A stretch of 64,000 bases of DNA. Origin: Streblospio benedicti. Lineage: Eukaryota > Annelida > Polychaeta > Spionida > Spionidae. The stretch is taken from NCBI GenBank assembly GCA_019095985.1, contig CM032661.1:35707131-35771130 (forward strand), in the 5' to 3' direction. Below are positions 56,975 to 64,000 of this stretch, one piece after another. The stretch's first letter is position 1. Each line of letters starts with the position of its first letter. A model generated the notes under the pieces. That model did not search any database, was not told the origin of the DNA, and was given only the letters and a program-made list of their open reading frames with translations. The position numbers were made by a program, and so were the translations under genes.

Positions 56975-58711
56975 GATGCAACAGAAAATATTCCTGTTCC
57001 CGTCCTTAAATAAAATACTTATCCCTAATACCCTATTCTTGGCCAGAATTCTAACGCATCCTTATGATCATATATTTCTGATGTATATTTCGAGACACTT
57101 GTCACTTTCATATAGTCTAGAAGTATTATTCATACATATTAATTTCTTAATCTAGTTTATGGGAAACCTAGACTAAGTCACGTATTTATGATTAGTTAGA
57201 CTTCTACTCGAGCAAGTAGATCTACTATTTACATTGGATTCAAATTATTAGAAAAAGTAGATTAATTTATATCATTTATTTCACTAAAATACGCTCTAAA
57301 TCTAGATAATTTAAAACTCATCGTGTTAAATAAATTTGTTGTAAACTAAAATTTTGATTTAGATTAATTTATTCTATCAAAGAAAAACTCAAATGTAATA
57401 GTAGCGTACATGTTTTCATGAAATCCCGTTTCATTTATATAAATAAATAAATGACCACAACGTACCCGCTTAATCACTCATGACAGACTTTTTCGAGCGT
57501 TTTAGTATGTTATATGGGTGGGTGATATGAATGCATCCTTCTGCAGACAAAACCCCTCCTACAATGACAAGTACTTAAGTCAATTCTGCCGTGAAATAAA
57601 GTTCATCTCGCATGAAGATACCAAGTCAACATACTACCATTTTGTGGGTGGCATATCACCTCAAGGATAGACCACGTCCTCACCCACAATGCTAAACAAC
57701 ACATTATCTCACAATAAGAAGTTGACAGCGAAGTTGAATCAAAGCATACACTAAAGCTCAGTAGCCATGATCCTGTCCTAACCCACCTTGGTGCGACTGT
57801 ATGCAAATAAAACCGAAATCCAAATCTGACAGCGGTGACTCCATCAAGGCAAGATCCAGAACAAATTGGAATAAAGTGGACATTGGCAGCCTACAAGGAG
57901 GCAACTAACAGAATAGTTGACCTAAGACTAATAATGAGATTTAACATCTTTATTGAGCAACAGGGCATGTCTTTGCCAAATGCAGTGATTTTAATTAGAG
58001 CGAATAAACAACATTCTACTGCAGTCTGCTGATGAGTGTGGAGCCAGGCCCAGAAAAAAGCCCACGAGGAGAAGTAAGTACCCCTGGTCATCCTCACTCA
58101 AGCCCATCGTAATGCAGATCAAGGAGACTTACCGGCTTTGGAAGCAAGTTAATAAAGACCCTTACCACCCTCTTGCCAGAGAGCTGAAGGATCTTCATAG
58201 GACACTACGTCAACAGCAACGACAAGCGCAGGCGGAGCACAACAGGGCCCTTTTCGAAGACCATGTAAAGGCTTCCGCTGATGACAGGCAACTGTTCTAC
58301 AGAATCGCCAGGAGACAGAAAAACACATCTCCACCGCCATTGAGTTTGAAGATGAACCACCCACTCAGCTAGAAGGCTGGGCCAACTACTACGAAAAACT
58401 GTCAACAGCTGAGGATCTACCTCACTTTGAAAAGGAGTACAAAAGGGCCATGCAACTCTGCACCTGATTGCGCTTGAGGCATGTAGAGCATGCTCCTCCA
58501 CCCCCCTACCTAACATTTCAGAGGACACCATCAAAAACCATGTACAGTCACCATAGGAAAAGCAGCAGACGTCTTCGGCCTTACCTCAGAGCACATCAAA
58601 TATGCCTCCCCTGAGCTTATTGCCATCTTAACATCTCTGGCAAATGGCATCATGGGAGAGGGCAATCTACCGAAGCAGTTTAAGATAGGTGCAATAGCTC
58701 CATGCCTTAAA

Positions 58712-59035
58712 TGTAAATGTGTTGGTTTATAGTCCTGATCCAAGTCTTGCTCTCACGACTTAACAATTTACACCAGGTCATTGGCACACTTATTGATCAG
58801 CATTTGATCATTTCTCGCATACTTGCATTGGCAGCACATTCAGCACACAATGCTAAGCGCTCACACACTCTTTCTACCCGATGACCTGTACCTATTTAAC
58901 GTGTGGATACCACGGAGCAGTGTGCAATGTGCTAGAGGTAAGTTTGCTAAACACCTACCAACAGACCCGACTGGAAATCGAAACCACGACCTTCGGGTCA
59001 TGAGTCAGACTCCCTAACCATTCGGCCACCTAAGC
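58712..59035 (-). mobile_element. tRNA-derived SINE, copy 2 (inside the LINE)
   Basis: Same body as 31338-31669, e.g. CACCAGGTCATTGGC, ATGACCTGTACCTA and CCACGGAGCAGTGTGCAA. Minus-strand head TGGCCGAATGG and a decayed B-box GGTTTCGATTTCC. The LINE reading resumes on both sides (GAIAPCLK before, KKGRPLKKADSHRR after), so the SINE inserted later. Confidence 0.8.
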
Positions 59036-60349
59036 ACACACATAAGAAAGGGAGACCGCTTAAGAAGGCTGACAGCCACAGGAGGATTACCATGGCTGCC
59101 ACTCTGGGAAAGGTAAACGAAAGAGAAATGATGGCGCAAACAAAGCCAGCATCAGCAGCCAAGCAAAGTCCCCTCCAATATGAATTCACAGAGGACGCCT
59201 CACCAGCCATGTGTGCACTCGTGGTAACAGAAGCCATTTGCGAGGCAAAAGACCCTGACCAATCCCTCTTCATCACTTTCCTTGACTCTGCAAAAGCGTT
59301 CGATATGGTAGACCACTGTACCCTGCTAAAAGCACTCCACGACCTTGACATTGACCCATTCCTATGGAGGCTATATGAAGACATGTACGGTGATGTCACA
59401 TCCAGAGTACATATCAATGGTCAGTTATTCAGAGCTTTCAAGGAGACCAGGGGGATCAGGCAAGGATGCGAAAGAGGGGTTCAAAGCAAAAGATAACGCT
59501 TTTCTTGATAAGGTTAGAGAGCACGCATCCTCCCTTAGGATTGGCGCCGTTGCAGTTGGAATCCCGACAGTTGCTGATGACAACTGTATGTTAGTATCAA
59601 GCCATAATGGAGCGCAGACACAGCTACTGCTAGCACAACGAAATGCAGCCCAGTCAAGGTACGTCTTCAGTGCAACAAAGTCCAAAGTGTTATACAACCC
59701 AGACAAAGCTACCAAAGGTCTCCCCCTCCCAACATTGCATTTCAACAATACAGTGATAGATTACCCTGACAAGGAGACTCACCTCAACCTTGCAAGAACA
59801 GATAATGGCAAGGTATCTGAAGCTGTACATGATAACATGATAGGATACAGACTGGCAGAAGAATGGCCTACCAGCTCATGGGAGCTGGACTGCGGGGTGT
59901 CAATAGCATAACATCTCATATCACCAAGAGAATGGTCTCTGTCTATGTCTGCCCAGCCCTCATGTATGGATTGGAAGCCCTATCCCTTGATGACAACTCC
60001 ATAGAAAAAATCGATGCGTACCACAGTAGCCTACTTAGAAAGCTTCAAAGTCTCCCCGAGTCAACAGCAAAGCCAGCCATCTACCTCTTGAAAGTTGCTT
60101 GCCAGCACAGGCGCAGCTGCACAAGAAAATACTCTATCTGTTCATGGCAGTCCTCCGCAGGCCAGGAACACCAGAGTATCAAGTAGTAGTACGGCAGCTC
60201 ACCGTCAAGGACCTAACATCAGCGAGCTGGACGGTGCAAGTCCGGCTCCTACTTCATAAGTGCAAGCTGCCGCCAGCGCTGGTTCAAGTTGGTAACCCAC
60301 CAAGCAAGAAACACTGGCGAAAGGCTGTAAAGTTGGCCGGCATAGCGCA

Positions 60350-60690
60350 TTGGGCAGGGACGGATTCAGAATTTTGAGAGCGGGGTGGGGGGGGGGCTAA
60401 TTTTCAAATTTTGAGAGCAGGGGGCGGGCGGATTTGTTCGTGCGTGGGGGCAGATCCAGGTTTTTGGAAAAGGGACGTAAGGAAAACATAAGGAAAGGGG
60501 GGGGGGCTCACTTACGCCGGATTTCATGAAAAAACCTATGAAAATGAAGTATTTTGGTGGAAAAAAAGGGACGGGGGGGGGGGGGCTAAATTGTGGGGGG
60601 GGGGGGGGGGTTTAAGGCTAATATGGCAGGCAGGGGGGGGGGGCTAGAGCCCCCCGAGCCCCCCCCCCCCTCGCTAGATCCATCCCTGTT
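60350..60690. mobile_element. G-rich MITE with a second MITE inside it
   Basis: Outer element: GGGCAGGGACGGATTCAGAATTTTGAG at the left and CTCGCTAGATCCATCCCTG at the right are imperfect inverted ends of the CAGGGACGGAT type. Inner element: from GGCAGATCCAGGTTTTTGG at about 60449, with GGATTTCATGAAAAAACC and GAAGTATTTTGGTGG, matching 53219-53400. Long G runs fill the rest. It interrupts the LINE C-terminal frame. Confidence 0.65.
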
Positions 60691-61906
60691 GGGAGAGGAA
60701 ACTCAAGAGTGAAGCGTCACAGATGAGGAGCCTTCGGTTCCATCCAGTCTGGTTGACAGGCACAGACCCGCTACAAGCGGTTATGACCACCGTAAGGGCA
60801 GCAAGTGTGCAGGTAGTGGGCAATCCTCAACGTGCCCATACTGCTCACTCCCTGAGCCAGAGACAGTGGACCATTTTATCATCCACTGCACCCAGTAAAA
60901 TGACCTCAGGGAATGTCTTATATTGACCTTGAATGATATAGGAATAGATACATGTAACATGGCTGAGGATGAACTCGTTGCCACTATCCTTGCCCACTCT
61001 TTTGTTAGTGAAAACCAAGACGAGGTCCTATACCTTGAAAAGGAGGCCAGAAAAGTTATCTTCGCCATGCATAACCGTAGAGCGACTACTGATGGTAGAA
61101 GCTCCATGTATAATTGGGCAGTGGCAAGGGCACGGGGTCCTGGGGACTAAGGGTGGGTGGGTGGGTGTGGCTGGCAAGCAAGCAAAGAACAAAACGTTAC
61201 CTGGAACAGACCAGGGTTCCCCTGATGAAGAGGAGGAATTTACATTACCAGTAACAAGTAAGTAAGTATAGATCTAGTGAGTTAATTAATGAGCGTTTAT
61301 TTCACTGGTTAGGGTTCAGTGGCAGTTTTTCTTTCTTTTTTTTAAAAAAAAATTTGTTTATTTTTATTGTTTGTCAAACGCTGAATGAAAGGGAGAGCTA
61401 AAATATTTGTTTTAATGCTCCAAAAATCAAACCTCATTTCCGTTTGGTACGTGAGATAATGATCCGACGATCCGTCTCGTCTCTAAAGACCTCTAAAACC
61501 GTCCACAACAACATAACTATGGAGGGGAGGGGGCCCCCTGTGCACACACACCCTCCCCCCGGACGGACATGCCTTTGATACAGTGAATGTCCTCAACAAA
61601 GGGAGCGTAAACCTAGGATTATCAATTAATAATCCTATCGTAAACAAAGATAAAACTGAATAACAGAAACTTTTCTCATGAATTAGCTTATAATAATGTA
61701 AGTAAATGATGTTAGTAAACAAGGGAAACCCTCTATAAAGGAAGAATTTGTGACTGCATATTGGGTTCCGCTGTTGAGGACTTTCACTGTACCTGCAAAA
61801 TTTGGGCACTAGTTATGGCCATTTATGCATTCACTTTGAAAAATGCCATATTAAACTTTACAGTATAAAAGAAAAGATTACAGCGATAGATAGTGATAAC
61901 AACACT

Positions 61907-61912
61907 TTTATT
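61907..61912 (-). terminator. Polyadenylation signal of zinc-finger copy 2
   Basis: AATAAA on the minus strand, 75 bases after the stop codon, in the same sequence context as in copy 1. Confidence 0.55.
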
Positions 61913-62771
61913 ATCCATCAATACTAAAATTCAGTTTGAAATAGTTTTGTCTTATTAAACTCGTGTTCCATATGGAGCATTTCATATCACTTGATGCAAT
62001 TATGGGCTTTACACATTGATTTGGTACGGAAATGGCACTTGCAAGTCTCACATTTAGGATGCGTGTTCATATGCACCTCAACATCAGCTTTAGTATGAAG
62101 CGGAGTTCTACACAGATCACACATTGCATGAAAATTTAGAATATGATCTTTAAGCACTTCTTGATCAAGAAACCGTGATCTACATCTCTGGCAAGTGGGA
62201 TGGATTCTGACATGTTTTTCAAGACCTCTAATATCATATAAAAACAGACCACATATCGAACATTGATAATGAATTTCCATATGCAAATCGAGAGACTTTT
62301 GGTCCATAAATGTAGCTGCACATACACTACAGGCCATGTGCGTCTTCCGGTGTTCGAGGAGTAACTCGTTATCTTCGAAAACACACCCACATGCACCGCA
62401 TTTGTGATATATAGCTACGTGATGTTCTAGATGTTGTTGATCGTTGACCCATAATTTACAAACAGAGCACTGCCAATGACGGTTTTTCATATGCAAATCT
62501 AGAACATTTTGATCGAGGAACTTAGCTCTACAACAAGTACACCTTCTGTGCATCAGCTTGTGAGGAATAAGACTACAATTATGACCTGTTTGCATATGAA
62601 ACAGTAAACTTCTATAATTGGTAAATTTAGATTGGCATATTTCACAATGGGGATGTTTCTTTTGAAAATGAGCAACAAATGAATTGTGACTTTGTATATG
62701 CTTTCTGCAAATGGGACAAATATACATGTAGGCAGACGCTTTAGAATTTGTTTTGATAGCATCTGACACTG

Positions 62772-62872
62772 CAGGATTTTGGAAAAGGGGAGGCGCACTT
62801 AAGGAAAAGGGTGGGAGAATGAAGGGTGGGCGGGCGCACACTGCGCCCCCATCTTGATCTGCCTATGATCTA
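62772..62872 (-). mobile_element. GGCAGATC-family insertion in zinc-finger copy 2
   Basis: Minus strand: ATAGGCAGATCAAGATGGGG at one end and CCTTTTCCAAAATCCTGCAG at the other, with GGCGCACTTAAGG inside. The ends match the 236-392 element (ATAGGCAGATCCAGGGAG) and the 53.2/60.45-kb copies (CCAGG..TTTTGGAAAAGGG). It replaces, rather than simply adds to, coding sequence. Confidence 0.65.
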
Positions 62873-63444
62873 CATCTGATTCGCTCATTGAATGGGTGCG
62901 TTTGCAGGCACTTTTCCTGGACGAGCAGTTATCACTGTGTGAATGACTTTCCAATTGGTCCATTAGCACTTCCTCGTCACGCTTTTTCAGTTCTGTTGAA
63001 GAAAAGTTGTTTGAACACATTGCAACATCAGACTCTGCTTCCATGTCTTTATCTTGATAATTCTGATGGTAAGAATCGGTATCTGACACAGGTGTTGAAT
63101 CATTAGATTGATCCTCATTCTTAGGACTTATCAAATGGTTATCCTCAATTTTAACCTCTATCTTGTCATCAATACAATGATAAGTAAACTGGAGGCTGCC
63201 ACCTGCAACAGAACTGTGCATGTCTGATTCATTTTCATAAAAATTACCAGCAGAAACACCCATCTCTATTTTCATTTCTGTACTGACACTTTGCTCATGA
63301 GTTTTGACATGTTTCTTCATATCAGACAGTGACTTGAAAGTCTTGGCGCAAGAAGTACATTTGTGGGTTTCTTCACTTGTGATCACCGTTACATCACTCC
63401 CAGTATCAGGGGTCTTCATGAGGATCAAGCGATATTTACTTCTG

Positions 63445-63547
63445 CCAGTAGCACTGACAGTGCCAGTAGCACCGACTGTGCCAGTAGCACCGACTGTGCC
63501 AGTAGCACCGACTGTGCCAGTAGCACTGACTGTGCCAGTAGCATAGA
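63445..63547 (-). repeat. 18-bp coding minisatellite, copy 2
   Basis: About six GCCAGTAGCACYGACTGT units encoding TVGATG or TVSATG, compared with four in copy 1; still in frame. Confidence 0.8.
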
Positions 63548-64000
63548 CTGAAGACAGATGCTGGGAAAGTGTTGCCATCATATATTCTCTTAATTTGTAT
63601 AATTTCTCCAATTTTTCCAATGTTGTTCGGCAGCATTTACACATACTGGCCTTTTTCATGTTGTAGTTTGAAATATCTACATGCAAATGTTCCTTGATTG
63701 CAGCGTCCCATGATCGAATTCTTCCATCAATGATGGAGAATTTTGCTGTTCGCCCACTTATCTTGAAATTTATCCCACACAGAAAACATATTTCAGATAA
63801 CCACTGAGGACTTGCAATTGGATCGGAAGGCATTGTCTTGTCCTGCAACAGAAAATATTTGATAATACATATCAATTAAATACTAGATGGATATTATATC
63901 TAGGTGTGTCACTGTCACCCAGTAAAACTAGGGGCACATCACTTAGTTCTTTAGTTCATCTTCATTGATAAATCAATGTCACAGTGCTGGGGTGGTCACA

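Larger units (their letters stand above)
57490..61270 (+). mobile_element. Degenerate APE-type LINE with later insertions
   Basis: Pieces in plus-strand order: end of the endonuclease (SRIDHVLTHNAKQH, SSHDPVLTHL, about 57550-57790); linker (57835-58700, interrupted by several frameshifts); reverse transcriptase from HRRITMAATLGK with FITFLDSAKAFDMVDH and RGIRQG (59085-59460), then GIPTVADDNCML, the xADD box (59560-59590); thumb and C-terminal region to about 60340; then CPYCSLPEPETVDHFIIHC and a final block ending ARARGPGD* at 61150. The 3' end has AAGTAAGTAAGTA. A SINE (58712-59035) and a G-rich MITE complex (60350-60690) split it. Many frameshifts: an old, dead copy sitting between the two zinc-finger genes. 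Confidence 0.8.
61987..63833 (-). pseudogene. ZAD-like domain zinc-finger gene, copy 2 (split by insertion)
   Basis: Close duplicate of copy 1. The first half starts at ATG 63833 (MPSDPIASPQWLSEICFLCG) shortly after the acceptor TTCTGTTGCAG at 63843, and keeps the ZAD-like cysteines, the TVGATG repeats (about six), the lone finger (CTSCAKTFKSLSDMKKHVKT) and the acidic middle. After SMSES an inserted GGCAGATC-type sequence (62772-62872) replaces about 92 bases of copy 1, and the frame then ends at 62799. The finger array continues in a different frame (from about 62770 to the stop at 61987) and is itself intact. Splicing within the insert does not obviously rejoin the frames. Either a recent pseudogene or two truncated products. 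Confidence 0.7.

Noticed and set aside
58112-58372. 86-codon plus-strand frame resembling a coiled-coil protein
   Set aside because: It is part of the degenerate LINE linker between endonuclease and reverse transcriptase, with the LINE frame continuing on both sides.

Overview
This is a eukaryotic window. It holds genes of many small exons with GT-AG introns, long AT-rich introns, and abundant LINE, SINE, MITE and satellite debris. The set of genes (a two-SH2 ankyrin kinase of the Shark/HTK16 type that vertebrates lack, a TMEM272-like membrane protein, large C2H2 arrays) points to a non-vertebrate metazoan, probably a marine invertebrate deuterostome or lophotrochozoan. I cannot name the phylum from sequence alone.

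Layout. 0.4-6.9 kb, minus strand: a TMEM272-like four-helix membrane protein with four coding exons, a noncoding first exon and a promoter; it runs off the left edge. 9.9-11.2 kb, minus: a two-exon RPS10 (eS10) gene whose tail stops early against a minisatellite. 12.6-15.4 kb: an APE-type LINE fragment between about 245-bp inverted repeats. 16.4-19.6 kb: tandem repeats, including a 159-bp satellite. 19.85-20.98 kb: a fossil Ty3/Gypsy-like reverse transcriptase piece. 21.0-21.47 kb, plus: a TATA box and an ORF with a signal-peptide-like N-terminus that runs into a 100-N assembly gap.

21.8-52.2 kb, minus: a Shark/HTK16-type tyrosine kinase gene, of which I resolve 17 coding exons with consistent splice phases (643 codons): basic N-terminus, SH2, five ankyrin repeats, SH2, proline-rich linker, and a kinase domain as far as the HRD loop. 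The rest of the kinase is not visible and may lie in the gap. The 16.6-kb intron that separates the glycine loop from the VAIK lysine contains, on the opposite strand, a gene encoding BTB, an acidic SUMO-interaction-like motif and ten paired zinc-finger modules (31.9-41.6 kb).

53.7-63.9 kb, minus: a local family of three related zinc-finger sequences with a ZAD-like cysteine domain. The first is intact (615 aa, fingers joined by one- or two-residue linkers). The second is a single ZAD-like exon. The third is about as long as the first but split by a MITE-like insertion. A degenerate LINE (57.5-61.3 kb), itself carrying a SINE and nested G-rich MITEs, lies between them.

The Shark protein would act as a cytoplasmic ITAM-type signalling kinase. 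The zinc-finger genes look like fast-evolving nuclear factors. There is no operon-like relation between the genes. The points most worth following are the nested BTB gene, the two unusual zinc-finger architectures, the duplicated splice donor in Shark and the TATA-driven ORF beside the gap.
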